Source of the DNA: a bacterium HR37
GTDB taxonomy: Bacteria; Desulfobacterota_D; UBA1144; Nemesobacterales; CSP1-2
Assembly (NCBI GenBank): GCA_002898375.1
Contig: BEIN01000001.1
Span: 248,001-312,000 of the forward strand
Direction of reading: 5' to 3'
Length of the DNA stretch: 64,000 nt
Under the pieces are notes generated by a model, which searched no databases, was not told where the DNA came from, and worked only from the letters and a program-made list of their open reading frames with translations. The position numbers and the translations under genes were made by a program. Below are positions 8,067 to 18,400 of the stretch, in pieces (position 1 is the first letter of the stretch; every line of letters starts with the position of its first letter).

Positions 8067-8696
8067 TTATCCTGTGCTTTTCTCTTTACCTCTTTTGCCC
8101 TTACTGATAGATTTAACCCTTTCTTCAAGTTCCCTTATGCGCTCCCTTAAAGACTCTATCTCAGTTAAGGTCGAGGGGAGAGGTTCACCAATCTTAGGGG
8201 TGTCTTTTTCCCCTTGAAGTTTCTCTTCCGATTTATTGTTTTTGAAAACCTCTTGAAAAGGACTCTTTGGTAGAGGTAACTTAAACCCTGGAGGAAACCA
8301 GCTAACCTCTTGCCACCAGCTAAGATTCTTTTTCATACTTTCCTGAAAGGATAAATAAGCCTGGAACATCATTAAGAAGTAGTTTTCAAAAAAATCCCTT
8401 GCAACCTTGTTTCCGTATTTTATAAGCATATGCAGAAAAGAAGCAGGTAGTATATCTTCTTTGTTTTTTTCGCTCTCCAGTATAGCCTGTATCAGTATAA
8501 CTTTGGTAATATCTTCATTGGTTTGAGAATCTATAACCCGGATCTCGTTTCCCTCTTTTATCAAGTTGGATATCTCCTCAAGTGTAACATACCTCTTATG
8601 AAGAGTATCATAGAGCCGCCTATTGCTATACTTCTTTATAACAATCTGCTCACCCAAATACCTTCCCCCCTGTATGGTCTTTACAGATGATACCAT
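8067..8696 (-). CDS. PhaR-like polyhydroxyalkanoate synthesis regulator
   Basis: The N-terminal 60 residues match the PHB/PHA accumulation regulator DNA-binding domain: VIKKYSNRRLYDTLHKRYVTLEEI with DSQTNEDITKVIL following. In known systems PhaR represses phasin genes and senses polymer granules. The centre (KVARDFFENYFLMM...) fits the second PHA-regulator domain, and the C-terminus is a charged coiled coil ending GKEKST. The start is uncertain. ATG 8696 is chosen, TTG 8657 has a closer G-rich site, and the frame is open to 8735. No phaC, phaP or other polymer gene lies in the window, so a PHA role is an inference from the family. It is convergent with the lipoprotein, stop to stop within 3 bases. 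Confidence 0.8.
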   Translation of the reverse strand: MVSSVKTIQGGRYLGEQIVIKKYSNRRLYDTLHKRYVTLEEISNLIKEGNEIRVIDSQTNEDITKVILIQAILESEKNKEDILPASFLHMLIKYGNKVARDFFENYFLMMFQAYLSFQESMKKNLSWWQEVSWFPPGFKLPLPKSPFQEVFKNNKSEEKLQGEKDTPKIGEPLPSTLTEIESLRERIRELEERVKSISKGKRGKEKSTG

Positions 8697-8744
8697 TATT
8701 ATTCTGGAGAAAAACCTCCTAGTCAAGAAAAACAAAAACCGTAC

Positions 8745-8774
8745 TTGACAAAAGCCCTTAAAATTAGCAATATT
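8745..8774 (+). promoter_or_regulatory. candidate sigma70 promoter of ilvE
   Basis: TTGACA at 8745-8750 is a perfect -35 hexamer. AATATT at 8769-8774, 18 bases on, is a 4-of-6 -10 match. A start near 8782 would leave a 30-base leader with CCGGAG before the ilvE ATG. Confidence 0.45.
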
Positions 8775-8813
8775 CTATGAGCATAAAACAACCAGCTATA
8801 CCGGAGATCCAGA

Positions 8814-9737
8814 ATGGCCGATAAACCTTATAAGATATGGTTTGATGGAGATTTTGTCCCCTGGAATGAAGCAAAAGTCCACGTCCTTACACACACCCTT
8901 CACTACGGATTGGGAGTTTTTGAGGGAATAAGAGCCTACGAGTGCTATGACGGTCGTCCTGCGGTCTTTAGGCTCACAGATCACATAAACAGACTCTTCT
9001 CCTCAGCCCAGATAGCACACATAAAAATACCCTTTACAAAAGAGGAGATAAAAAAAGCCATATTCAACCTCCTTATCATAAACAATCTAAAAGAGGCTTA
9101 CATAAGGCCTATTGTTTTTATAGGTGAAGGCGTAATGGGAATACACCCGAGGGACAATCCAATCAGGGTAGCTATAGCAGCGTACCCCTGGGGAGCTTAT
9201 CTTGGAGAAGAAGGTGTAACGAAAGGAATAAGGGCAAAAATATCTTCTTTTAACAGAATGCACGTAAACACCTTTATGACAAAGGCAAAGATATGTGGTA
9301 ACTATGTAAACTCAGTTATGGCAAAGCTTGAGGTAACCTCACTTGGTTTTGATGAAGCCATCCTGCTTGATACAGAGGGATACATATCGGAAGGGAGCGG
9401 AGAAAATATCTTTATTGTAAAGGATGGAGTATTAAAAACCCCCCCACTTACCTCTATCCTGGAAGGGATAACACGAAACACCACTATAGAGCTAGCTACA
9501 GATGAGGGAATTCCCGTTATACATGAACGATTCACAAGAGATGAACTCTATATCGCAAACGAAGCCTTCCTTACAGGAACAGCTGCAGAGATTACCCCCA
9601 TCAGGGAGGTAGATGGAAGACCGATTGGAGATGGAAAACCCGGAGAGATAACCAGAAAACTCCAGGAGAGGTTTTTTGAAGTTGTAAGGGGAAAGGATAA
9701 AAAATTTGTTAAATGGCTTGAATTCATTCCCTGGTAG
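8814..9737 (+). CDS. ilvE: branched-chain amino acid aminotransferase
   Basis: A PLP fold-type IV transaminase of 307 residues that makes or degrades Val, Leu and Ile with glutamate as amino donor. Signatures include [14 protein letters not shown] (about residues 29-42) and the PLP lysine region [12 protein letters not shown] (about residues 155-166), where the usual Gly of AGGNY is Cys. EGSGENIF and ILEGITRNT (phosphate-binding end) are also present. The C-terminal stretch [18 protein letters not shown] is typical. The start is ATG 8814 with CCGGAG upstream. No other ilv/leu gene is adjacent. The product is assigned with high confidence at family level. Confidence 0.93.
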   Translation: MADKPYKIWFDGDFVPWNEAKVHVLTHTLHYGLGVFEGIRAYECYDGRPAVFRLTDHINRLFSSAQIAHIKIPFTKEEIKKAIFNLLIINNLKEAYIRPIVFIGEGVMGIHPRDNPIRVAIAAYPWGAYLGEEGVTKGIRAKISSFNRMHVNTFMTKAKICGNYVNSVMAKLEVTSLGFDEAILLDTEGYISEGSGENIFIVKDGVLKTPPLTSILEGITRNTTIELATDEGIPVIHERFTRDELYIANEAFLTGTAAEITPIREVDGRPIGDGKPGEITRKLQERFFEVVRGKDKKFVKWLEFIPW

Positions 9738-9751
9738 ATATCCTGGATTAT

Positions 9752-10204
9752 ATGAGTTTGTATAAAGGACACCTAGCAGGTGGTTTTGTAGCTTTTTTCC
9801 TGTATATCCTGATTCTAATTTTATTCTTCTCATTTAGCCCAAAAGCCGATGTTCTTATATGGTTTGGGGTCTGTATGTTGGGAGCCCTCTGGCCTGACGT
9901 AGATACAAACAGTATGGCTCAGAGGCTCTTTTATGGTACATTCCTGGTAATAGATTCCTTTCTCATCCTGACAGGGAAATATAAAGAGGCTTCACTCCTT
10001 GGATTCTTTGCCCTTCTCCCTATAGTTGGAAAACACCGTGGCTGGACTCATACCCTTCTAGCTGCATTCATTATACCCTCCCCTCTACTTATACTACCGC
10101 TTATAAAGCCTGAGCTTAACACAGGAGGACTAGAACTCTACGTGCCTGCTTTGATAGGATACTTAAGCCACCTGGTTCTTGATAGAGAGCTTAGGTTGTA
10201 TTAG
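9752..10204 (+). CDS. YdjM-family membrane metal-dependent hydrolase
   Basis: A 150-residue inner-membrane protein of the YdjM / LexA-binding (PF04307-like) family. It shows three family motifs: LWPDVDT (about residue 48), KHRGWTHTLLA (about residue 92) and GYLSHLVLDRE (about residue 137). The His and Asp residues are presumed metal ligands. About four hydrophobic segments lie between them. The biochemical substrate of the family is not established. The start is ATG 9752, 14 bases after ilvE. Its stop TAG overlaps the sppA stop on the other strand in the four bases TTAG at 10201-10204. Confidence 0.78.
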   Translation: MSLYKGHLAGGFVAFFLYILILILFFSFSPKADVLIWFGVCMLGALWPDVDTNSMAQRLFYGTFLVIDSFLILTGKYKEASLLGFFALLPIVGKHRGWTHTLLAAFIIPSPLLILPLIKPELNTGGLELYVPALIGYLSHLVLDRELRLY

Positions 10205-11865
10205 CTGATACTTATGCAAACCGGCATTAATGCAAGAAACCTTTCACGCTCAAGCGTATCTAAAATCTCTAAAAAGAGAGGGCTAATTTCTACTTTACCA
10301 CCCAAGTCCCTGCTAAAAGGCATAATCTGTATTCCACGGGGCTTTGCAACAAGCCTTATAAAAGGGGTTACACCCTCAGGAATGCCTGCTTCCCTCTTGG
10401 CAATGTCGATAGCCTTCCTTATCCCACCTATCTCATCAACAAGCCCAAGCTCCTTTGCCTGTCTTCCAGTCCATACTCTACCCTGTGCTAAGGACTCTAC
10501 TTCTTCAAGGAGTATACCTCTGGCACTGGCAACCTTTTGTATAAAGCTTTTGTAAAAGGCATTTAAAATGTCTGCTAACCTCTGCTCTTCCTCTTTTGAG
10601 AACTCCTTATAAAGGGAAAACATCATAGCCCTCTTTCCCCGTAGAATCCACTCCTTTGTTATACCTACCCTGTTAAGAAAGCCCTTTACGTTAAACTTCC
10701 CACCTATTATGCCTATTGATCCTGTAAGGGTAAAGCCCTCTGCAACTATACGTTTTGCCCCAAGAGCAATAAGATAGCCTCCAGAAGCAGCCACATCAGA
10801 CATGGATACGATAACAGGTTTTTTCTCGGAAACATACCTCAACTGAGAGCAAATCAAGTCTGAAGCTATACCTGAGCCTCCCGGAGTTGATACCCTGTAA
10901 ATAAGAGCTTTTATGCTCTTATCATCGGCTATCTTTTGGAGTATCTTTACAACGGTTCTTGAACCAAGGGTTTTTGTTCCCCCACCTCCCTTACTCTCAC
11001 CAAGGGTTATAATCCCTGAATCAACCAAAAGTGCAACGGTATTTGCTTCTCCCTTAATCCTTTCTTTAACGGAACGAAAAAACTCCTTTACACCTTCCAT
11101 CCTAAGGAAAGCTGTAGCCGAAATCTTCTCTACACTTACCCCAACCATATCCTCAATTTTCCTTTCAAGCTCCCCCTCATATAAAACCCCATCTACCAGA
11201 CCAAGATTAAGAGCTTCTTCTGAGGTAAAGGGACCAGAATCAATCAATTCCTTAAGTCTTTTCTCATCTATTCCCCTATCTTCTGCAACATATCTAACAA
11301 AGTATGTAAATATATCCTCAAGTACTGACTCAAGCATTTGCCTGTGGAAATCGGACATGGAGTTACGTGTAAACATCTCTACAGCACTCTTGTAATCACC
11401 AACAACCCTGGTTTGAGGCTTAATTCCTAGCTTATCAAGCATATCCTTAAAGAAAGTAACTTCAGCTTTAAGCCCGATAAGGTTTAACACAGACCACCGA
11501 GGAAGAAACACCTTTTCCCCAGCAGAAGCTATCAGATACTCAATATTGCCGGCTTCTTCAACATAGATAAATACTCTTTTTCCCACTTCCCTTAACTCTC
11601 TTATTCCCCTTCTTATGGCTTCTGCCCTCGCAAGTCCAACCTTAAGCCCTCTTATCTTTATCAAAACACCTAGTATCTTTGGGTTGATAGAGGCGTACCA
11701 GAACAATCTTTCTAAGTCCCATATGGTCAGCTTCCTTTTACGTGGGAAGAATGGGAAAAAGGGGATAAAGACCCTTTCCTCTTCCTCGGGAATCTCCCCA
11801 CCAAGCTCAAGCTCAATGAAATTGTATTGCCTAGCAGATGTCAGGGATTTAAAAAGGCCAATCAT
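10201..11865 (-). CDS. sppA: signal peptide peptidase SppA (67K type)
   Basis: A serine/lysine protease of the S49 family that degrades cleaved signal peptides at the cytoplasmic membrane. It is the long, tandem-domain type (554 residues from the chosen start). The lysine general base is in GDYKSAVEMF (about residue 165). The serine nucleophile is in VAASGGYLIALGA (about residue 360). The C-terminal segment has QGRVWTGRQAKELGLVDEIGG, another S49 signature. No clear N-terminal transmembrane helix is visible, which is unusual for the 67K type. The ATG at 11865 follows AAAGG and overlaps nothing; a TTG at 11886 would overlap the pepA end. It is downstream of pepA, so the two proteolytic genes are probably one operon. 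Confidence 0.88.
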   Translation of the reverse strand: MIGLFKSLTSARQYNFIELELGGEIPEEEERVFIPFFPFFPRKRKLTIWDLERLFWYASINPKILGVLIKIRGLKVGLARAEAIRRGIRELREVGKRVFIYVEEAGNIEYLIASAGEKVFLPRWSVLNLIGLKAEVTFFKDMLDKLGIKPQTRVVGDYKSAVEMFTRNSMSDFHRQMLESVLEDIFTYFVRYVAEDRGIDEKRLKELIDSGPFTSEEALNLGLVDGVLYEGELERKIEDMVGVSVEKISATAFLRMEGVKEFFRSVKERIKGEANTVALLVDSGIITLGESKGGGGTKTLGSRTVVKILQKIADDKSIKALIYRVSTPGGSGIASDLICSQLRYVSEKKPVIVSMSDVAASGGYLIALGAKRIVAEGFTLTGSIGIIGGKFNVKGFLNRVGITKEWILRGKRAMMFSLYKEFSKEEEQRLADILNAFYKSFIQKVASARGILLEEVESLAQGRVWTGRQAKELGLVDEIGGIRKAIDIAKREAGIPEGVTPFIRLVAKPRGIQIMPFSRDLGGKVEISPLFLEILDTLERERFLALMPVCISIS

Positions 11866-11875
11866 TACAGTTACT

Positions 11876-13348
11876 TTACCTTTCAAGAAGGTATCTAATC
11901 AAGGTTCTTACACCAAATCCAGTTCCACCCTTTGGATTCCACTCACTTCCCTTATCAAAGAATGCGGGACCTGCAATATCCAGGTGTACCCAGGGTGTAT
12001 TTTCCACAAACTTCTCAAGAAACATCGCGGCAGTTATAGCCCCACCCCACCGGCTCCCCACGTTTTTTACATCCGCAACATCACTTTCAATTTCCTTTCG
12101 AAGCTCATCATCCATGGGGAGTTGCCATACCTTTTCACCAGCACGCTGTGCAGCCTTTATAACCCTTTGTATGAGCTTTTCATCGTTTCCCATAATACCT
12201 GCTGTATAGTTTCCAAGAGCTACAATACAGGCACCTGTTAAAGTTGCAACGTCTATTATCTCACCAACACCCAGTTTTACAGCATAGGAAATAGCATCTG
12301 AAAGAACTATTCTTCCCTCAGCATCCGTATCCACCACCTCTATTGTCTTCCCACTAAACGTGCGTATTATATCATCTGGCTTATAAGCCCTCGCTCCCGG
12401 CATGTTTTCAGTTGCAGATATAAGACCATGAACAACACAGGGCGGATTTAACCTGGGTATAGCCTTCATAACCCCCAATATACAGGCTGCCCCTGACATA
12501 TCCATCTTCATTGTACGCATACTTTCCCTTGGCTTAATACAAAGCCCACCGCTGTCAAAGGTAATTCCCTTACCCACAATGGCAACACTTTTTCTGGTTT
12601 TTTTTCTCGGTTTGTAAATCAGGTGTATAAACCTTGGAGGCTCCTCACTACCACGAGAAACAGCAAGAAGACCCCCCATTCCCCTTCTTTCTATCTCTTC
12701 CTTATCAAAGATCTCACACTCAAGGTTTTCCTGCCTTGCAATGTCTTTGGCAATCTCCGCAAGTTTAGTCGGAGTAAGAACAGCAGGGGGCTCGTTTACA
12801 AGGTCTCTTGCAAAGTTAGTAGCCTCAGAAACTATTTCTGCAAACTCTATCTCTTTCCTAAAAACCTCATCACTTAGCCCAGCCCAAAGGAATCCTACCT
12901 CCTTTACACCGGTCTCTCTCTTATTGTTGGTTGTTTTGTACTTATCAAACTCATAGCCTCCCAGAATAAATCCTTCAGCAAAAGCAGAAACATATCCATC
13001 TTGTTTGTCAGTTTCAAAACCTACAACTACATTGCCTAAAGATTGTTTGGTTTTCCTTGCAACCACTATCCCTGCCTTCCTAAACGTATCAGGAGAGATT
13101 TTTGATCTTTTACCAAGCCCTATAACCAATACCCTCTGAGCTCCTATTTGATCCAGAGTATTTACAGAGACACTTTTCCCGAGTTCCCCTCCAAACCTCT
13201 CTTCCTGAGCCAAACGCGTAATAACCCCACCCAAGGCTTCATCAACCTTACCTGCAATTCCCTTAATACCCTCTCCCTCAAACACCCCAAGTACAAGGGT
13301 AGAGCAGCTTAACTTAAGGACATCACCGCTTAAAAGCCTGAAGTTCAA
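11876..13348 (-). CDS. pepA: leucyl aminopeptidase (M17)
   Basis: A cytosolic two-metal aminopeptidase, M17 family. From the chosen start it has 490 residues, the usual length. Metal and catalytic motifs are in order: VGKGITFDSGG, KMDMSGAA, then DTDAEGRIVLSDA, with Asp where most members have Asn in NTDAEGR. DVATLTGACIVALG follows. The N-terminal macrodomain-like half is divergent, as is normal. I chose TTG 13348 because GGGGGGAG lies 7 bases upstream; the open frame extends to 13414. It is divergent from the cupredoxin gene and upstream of sppA. M17 enzymes free N-terminal residues from peptides, so a role with SppA and the Opp importer in peptide turnover is plausible. Confidence 0.92.
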   Translation of the reverse strand: MNFRLLSGDVLKLSCSTLVLGVFEGEGIKGIAGKVDEALGGVITRLAQEERFGGELGKSVSVNTLDQIGAQRVLVIGLGKRSKISPDTFRKAGIVVARKTKQSLGNVVVGFETDKQDGYVSAFAEGFILGGYEFDKYKTTNNKRETGVKEVGFLWAGLSDEVFRKEIEFAEIVSEATNFARDLVNEPPAVLTPTKLAEIAKDIARQENLECEIFDKEEIERRGMGGLLAVSRGSEEPPRFIHLIYKPRKKTRKSVAIVGKGITFDSGGLCIKPRESMRTMKMDMSGAACILGVMKAIPRLNPPCVVHGLISATENMPGARAYKPDDIIRTFSGKTIEVVDTDAEGRIVLSDAISYAVKLGVGEIIDVATLTGACIVALGNYTAGIMGNDEKLIQRVIKAAQRAGEKVWQLPMDDELRKEIESDVADVKNVGSRWGGAITAAMFLEKFVENTPWVHLDIAGPAFFDKGSEWNPKGGTGFGVRTLIRYLLER

Positions 13349-13477
13349 CTTATACTCCCCCCTGGTACAAGATAAGTGGTTTGTATATAGAAAAAACAGT
13401 TTACCATAAAACACTGGTAAAGCGTAAAGAAATCCCTTAAAATATTACTTGGTAAGGGTAGTAGGGGGCAAAAAAGA

Positions 13478-13885
13478 TTGAAAAAGATATTACTTTTATT
13501 TTCGTTTTTTTTAGTAACGGCTCCTTTATTAAGCCTTGGATTAAAATCCAAGCCTTATAAGGCCTTAGTGGATACTGATGGAGTACAAAGGATAGAGATA
13601 AAGGTAGATAGCTACTACTTTGAGCCTGACCACATAGTGGTTACCGTAAACGCACCTGTTGAGATCACATTGAGAAGCGTAACCTCATTAATCCCCCATA
13701 ACTTTACCATACACTATCCAGATGCCGGACTTGATGTAAATATAGACATACCCCATGGGAGAGATGTAAAGGTAAGATTTGTTCCTCAAAAAACCGGCAA
13801 ATTTGAGTTTTACTGTAACAAGAAACTGCTTTTTATCAACCACAGGGAAAAAGGCATGGTAGGTGTTCTAGAGGTTGTAAATTAA
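13478..13885 (+). CDS. secreted cupredoxin-like copper protein
   Basis: A 135-residue exported protein with an N-terminal signal segment (KKILLLFSFFLVTAPLLSL). The mature part is a cupredoxin-like beta sandwich. The type 1 copper ligand set is readable: His74 in PHNF, Cys113 in FYCN, His122 in INHR and Met127 in KGMVG. The C-to-H spacing (9 residues) is longer than in plastocyanin-like loops. The start is TTG 13478 with AGGGGG 9 bases upstream. The gene ends 7 bases before the type III polyketide synthase, so it is probably in one operon with it. Electron transfer or oxidation linked to that pathway is an inference; it may equally be a general periplasmic copper carrier. Confidence 0.75.
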   Translation: MKKILLLFSFFLVTAPLLSLGLKSKPYKALVDTDGVQRIEIKVDSYYFEPDHIVVTVNAPVEITLRSVTSLIPHNFTIHYPDAGLDVNIDIPHGRDVKVRFVPQKTGKFEFYCNKKLLFINHREKGMVGVLEVVN

Positions 13886-13892
13886 GGTTAAA

Positions 13893-14957
13893 TTGGCAAT
13901 GGCAGGAATAGTCGCTGTAGGCACAGCTAATCCTCCCTATAGACTCCACCAAGATGAAATAAAGGAGTCTATAAACCAGATGCTTTCACGCTCAAGAGAT
14001 GATTTAAAAAAGCTGATAAGTGCTTTTGATAACTCTACAGTAGAAACACGTCATTTCGTACAACCAAAAGAATGGTTTAATCAGTCACATAGTTTTAGGG
14101 AAAGAAATGAGGTCTACATCAAACATGCATCCACCCTATCAGTTGAAGCCATATGCAGGTGTTTTAAAAAGGCAAGATATACAAAACCTGACCACATAGT
14201 GTTTGTATCCACAACAGGTATAGCCACACCGAGTATAGACGCCATCATAATCAACAAACTTCGCCTGGACAGCCACATAAAAAGAACACCAATCTGGGGA
14301 CTAGGTTGTGTGGGAGGAGCCGTTGGTCTAAGCCGTGCCTTCGAATACACAACCGCATTTCCAAATAGTCTGGTTTTGCTTGTTACGTTGGAGATATGCA
14401 GTCTGGCCTTTCACAAAGATGATCTCTCTAAAAGCCACATAATAGCCACCGCCCTTTTTTCTGATGGGGCAGCTGCTGCATTAATAGCAGGGGAGAAAAA
14501 CGGACTTTTTAGTCTGGGTAACATAAGGATAGTAGACTCTTTCTCGACAACTTACTATGATACGCTGGATATAATGGGATGGGATATAGAAGAGAGTGGT
14601 TTTAAAGTGATCTTTAGCAAAGATATCCCAGCCATAGTACGTAAGCACATAAGGAACAATGTAGAGGAATTCATATCCAGATATAACTTAGGTATTGATA
14701 AGATAAAACACTTTATAGTGCACCCTGGAGGACCAAAGGTTTTAAAAGCTTATGAAGATGCACTTGGAATATCAGAGGAAGCACTTGGCTACTCCCATAG
14801 AGTTTTACGTATGTACGGTAACATGTCTTCTTCAACTGTCCTTTACGTATTAAATGAGTTTATTGAGAACAAGAACTATAAGCCAGGAGAATATGGATTG
14901 ATATCAGCTCTCGGACCAGGATTTACATCAGAGCTTCTTTTATTTCAAACCCTATGA
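13893..14957 (+). CDS. type III polyketide synthase (chalcone/stilbene synthase family)
   Basis: A homodimeric, ACP-independent ketosynthase that extends an acyl-CoA starter with malonyl-CoA. It has 354 residues from TTG 13893; ATG 13899 is the alternative start. The catalytic triad is visible: Cys139 in GLGCVGGAVGLSRA, His277 in VHPGGPK, Asn310 in GNMSSSTVLY. VSTTGIATPSIDA is the family segment near residue 106. Bacterial relatives such as BpsA and ArsB/ArsC-type enzymes make alkylpyrones or alkylresorcinols from long acyl chains. The next gene, overlapping by ATGA, is an isoprenylcysteine-type methyltransferase, the same pairing as Bacillus bpsA-bpsB. A membrane phenolic or pyrone lipid is therefore the likely product, by inference. 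Confidence 0.9.
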   Translation: MAMAGIVAVGTANPPYRLHQDEIKESINQMLSRSRDDLKKLISAFDNSTVETRHFVQPKEWFNQSHSFRERNEVYIKHASTLSVEAICRCFKKARYTKPDHIVFVSTTGIATPSIDAIIINKLRLDSHIKRTPIWGLGCVGGAVGLSRAFEYTTAFPNSLVLLVTLEICSLAFHKDDLSKSHIIATALFSDGAAAALIAGEKNGLFSLGNIRIVDSFSTTYYDTLDIMGWDIEESGFKVIFSKDIPAIVRKHIRNNVEEFISRYNLGIDKIKHFIVHPGGPKVLKAYEDALGISEEALGYSHRVLRMYGNMSSSTVLYVLNEFIENKNYKPGEYGLISALGPGFTSELLLFQTL

Positions 14958-15463
14958 ATCCATTTGCAATTTTTTTCACCTTCTTACTACTACAACGTGG
15001 TGGAGAACTCCTTCTAGCAAGGCTTAACGAAAAGAAACTAAGAGCCAAAGGGGCTATAGAACTGGATCAGAAAGGCTACAGGATAATAGTAGCAATGCAT
15101 ATCCTCTTTTTTATTTCCTTACTTCTTGAAAAAAACCTTCTAAATAGAGAGTTAAATAAACTGTGGCTTCCTTTTTTTCTGTTGTTTTTGGTAACCCAAT
15201 TTCTTAGATACTGGGCAATCCTTACCCTAGGGGAGTACTGGAATACAAAGGTACTTGTTCTTCCATCTCATAAGTTGATAAAGAAAGGACCTTACAGATA
15301 CATAAAACACCCAAACTACACTGCGGTTATAATGGAGATAGCCACAATCCCTTTAATATTTTCGTGTTACCTGACAGCATCTGTATTTAGCCCAATTAAC
15401 CTGTTTTTAGTTCATAGAAGGATAAAGATAGAAGAAGAGGCTCTTTACAAGCGTTCTAAATAG
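14954..15463 (+). CDS. isoprenylcysteine carboxyl methyltransferase family protein (BpsB-like)
   Basis: A 169-residue membrane methyltransferase of the ICMT/phospholipid methyltransferase group. Four to five hydrophobic segments are visible. The SAM-binding region reads LGEYWNTKV, then LIKKGPYRYIKHPNYTAVIMEI, and the C-terminal end is RIKIEEEAL. It starts at 14954 within the stop of the polyketide synthase (ATGA overlap). In Bacillus the equivalent BpsB methylates alkylpyrones made by BpsA, which supports O-methylation of the polyketide here. Bacteria lack the prenylated-protein substrate of eukaryotic ICMT. The end is slightly short after EEEAL but within the range of the family. Confidence 0.85.
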   Translation: MNPFAIFFTFLLLQRGGELLLARLNEKKLRAKGAIELDQKGYRIIVAMHILFFISLLLEKNLLNRELNKLWLPFFLLFLVTQFLRYWAILTLGEYWNTKVLVLPSHKLIKKGPYRYIKHPNYTAVIMEIATIPLIFSCYLTASVFSPINLFLVHRRIKIEEEALYKRSK

Positions 15464-15481
15464 CAATAGCGGCATTCAGAT

Positions 15482-18400
15482 TCAATCCTGTGGTTCTCCA
15501 AGACGGAGGATCAGATCCCCTGCATCAACGTTTGTCCCTTCTGTAACCAGAATCTTTTCCACAACACCGTCCCTAAGTGCTTTAATGTTTGTCTGCATCT
15601 TCATTGCTTCGATAACAAAAAGAGGCTGTTCACGACTAACCCTATCTCCCTCTTTTACAAAGAAACGAACTATCTTACCGCTAAGAGGAGCCCCAACTTC
15701 CGCAGGATTTGACGGATCAGCTTTCGGTCTTAACTCAACAACAGCACCAGAAAAGGATTCATCCTTTATTCTTACCGGACGTGGCTGCCCGTTAAGCTCA
15801 AAAAGAAGTGGTCTTCTACCATCTGACTCTATTTCACTAATGGCAAAAAGCTTTATAAGAAGCGTCTTTCCCTCCTCAATCTCAATAGAGGTCTCCTCAC
15901 CAGTCTGCATACCATAGAAGAACACAGGGGTTGGAACAACAGAGGTATCACCGTATACCGTTCTATGCCTATCAAACTCCTCAAAAACCCCCGGATAAAG
16001 AAGAGCCGATATTAAATCCTGTTTGCTTATGGGATGACCCAATTGCTTTTCCAGACGTTTCTGGGTAGCTTCAAAATCCGCTGGTGGTATAAGCTCACCG
16101 GGACGCACAGTAATAGGCTCCTCATCTTTTAGAATCAATCTCTGAACATGTGGTGGAAATCCTCCAGGAGGTTGCCCTAGATTCCCTCTCATCATATCAA
16201 CTACAGATTCGGGAAAACTCAGTTGATCTGCCCTTTCCATTGCCTCCTCTACCGTAAGGTTATTCTGTACAAGGAAAAGAGCCATATCACCCACCACCTT
16301 GGATGATGGTGTTACCTTTATAATATCCCCAAACAACCTATTTACCTCAGCAAACATCTGCTTTACCTCTTCCCATCTGTCTCCCAAGCCAAGTGCCTGT
16401 GCCTGAGCCCTTAGATTGGTATACTGACCACCTGGAATCTCATAAAGATAAACATCAGCATTTGATGCCTTCATATCACCTTCAAACGGTGCATAATACT
16501 CCCTTACAGCCTCCCAGTAGGCGGCAAGCTTATGAAGGCCCTTTACATCTATTCCTGTATCCCGCTCCGTTCTCTCCAAAGCAGCCACAATCGCATTTAA
16601 GCTAGGTTGGGAGGTCAACCCAGACATGCTGCTTATAGCCAGATCAACAATATCAGCCCCCGCTTCAGCAGCCTTTAAAACCGTGGCTTCACCATTTCCA
16701 CTAGTTGCATGGGTATGAAAATGAAGAGGAAGACCCGTTTCTTCTTTTATAGCACGGACAAGTTTTTCAGCCGCATAAGGCTTGCAGAGCCCTGCCATGT
16801 CCTTTATGGCAATAAAGTGAACCCCCATGCTTGCAAGTTCCTTTGCCAACCCAACATAGTACTTAAGCGAGTACTTATCACGTTTTGGATCCGTTATATC
16901 CCCCGTATAGCATATTGCAGGTTCAACTACCTTTCCCGTATCAAGAGCGGTTTCTATAGCTACCTTCATATTGGGAATCCAGTTAAAACAATCAAAAATC
17001 CTAAATATATCTATTCCACACGCAGCCGCCTCCTTTATGAACTCCCGTACAACATTATCCGGATAGTTTGCGTAACCAACGGCATTTGCTCCCCTAAGAA
17101 GCATCTGAAACATAGAGTGGGGCATAGCACTCCTAAGACGCATAAGCCGTTCCCACGGGCACTCCTTTAGAAAACGTAAACACACATCAAATGTTGCCCC
17201 TCCCCACATCTCAAACGAAAATATGTCCTTACCAAGATAGGCAGTTGCCCTTGCTATCTTGAGCATATCGTATGTTCTCATCCGGGTTGTAAGTAGAGAC
17301 TGATGGGCATCTCGAAAAGTTGTATCAGTAACCAACAGTTTCTTTTGCTTTAAAACCCAGTTTGCCAACCCAGCAGGTCCCTCTTTTTCAAAAACCAGAC
17401 GGTGTTCTGGAACAGGCAAATCCTTAGAATCTATCTCGGGAACACGTGGAACGCTTGGAGGACGATCCTTCCAGGAAGATGGTCTTGGAATAGCCTTGTT
17501 TATGGTCACATCCCCTATAAAATTGAGCAGACGTGTAGCCCTATCGCGCGGTTCTTGAATTTCAAAAACCTCTGGATGCTCTTCCAGAAAAGTAGTGGTA
17601 CAGGCCCCTTTTCTAAAAACAGGATGGCGAATAACATTAAGAAGAAAAGGAATATTTGTCTTTACACCACGTATGCGAAACTCCTGAAGGGCCCTGTCCA
17701 TCTTGCTTATACACTGTTCAAAAGTAAGTCCCCATGATGTAACCTTTACCAACATAGAATCGTAGTAAGGGGTAATTACGGCACCTACATAAGCACTGGC
17801 TGCATCGAGTCTTATTCCAAAACCACCTGGAGAACGATAGGCTATGAGGCGGCCTATATCGGGCCTAAAGTTGTTTGCTGGGTCCTCAGTTGTAATACGA
17901 CACTGCAGAGCATACCCATGACACTTAATACGCCTCGGGATTCCAATCTCTGGATCAAACAGAGAATACCCCTCAGCAATACGAATTTGAGCCTGAACTA
18001 TGTCAATACCTGTAATGAGTTCCGTAACAGTATGCTCTACCTGTATTCGTGTATTCATCTCTATAAAATAGAAGTTTCCCTCCTTATCAACCAAAAACTC
18101 CACAGTACCGGCATTTGTGTAATTAACAGCACGTGCTATACGCAGAGCGGCCTCAAATATCTTCTCCTTTAGCTCACGGTCAATAGTGATAGCCGGGGCA
18201 AACTCCGCAACCTTCTGGTGCCTTCTCTGAACCGAACAATCACGCTCAAAGAGATGAACTATATTTCCGTATTTATCCCCCAGAATCTGAACCTCTATGT
18301 GTTTTGGACTCTCTATGTATTTTTCAAGTATAATAGCATCACTTCCAAAAGCAGCTCTGGCCTCAGAACGAGCCTGGGCAAGGTTTTCAAGAAGAGACCT

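Noticed and set aside
13345-13551. Minus-strand 68-residue frame between pepA and the cupredoxin gene
   Set aside because: It overlaps both real genes, has no homology I recognise and no ribosome site; it is a shadow frame.
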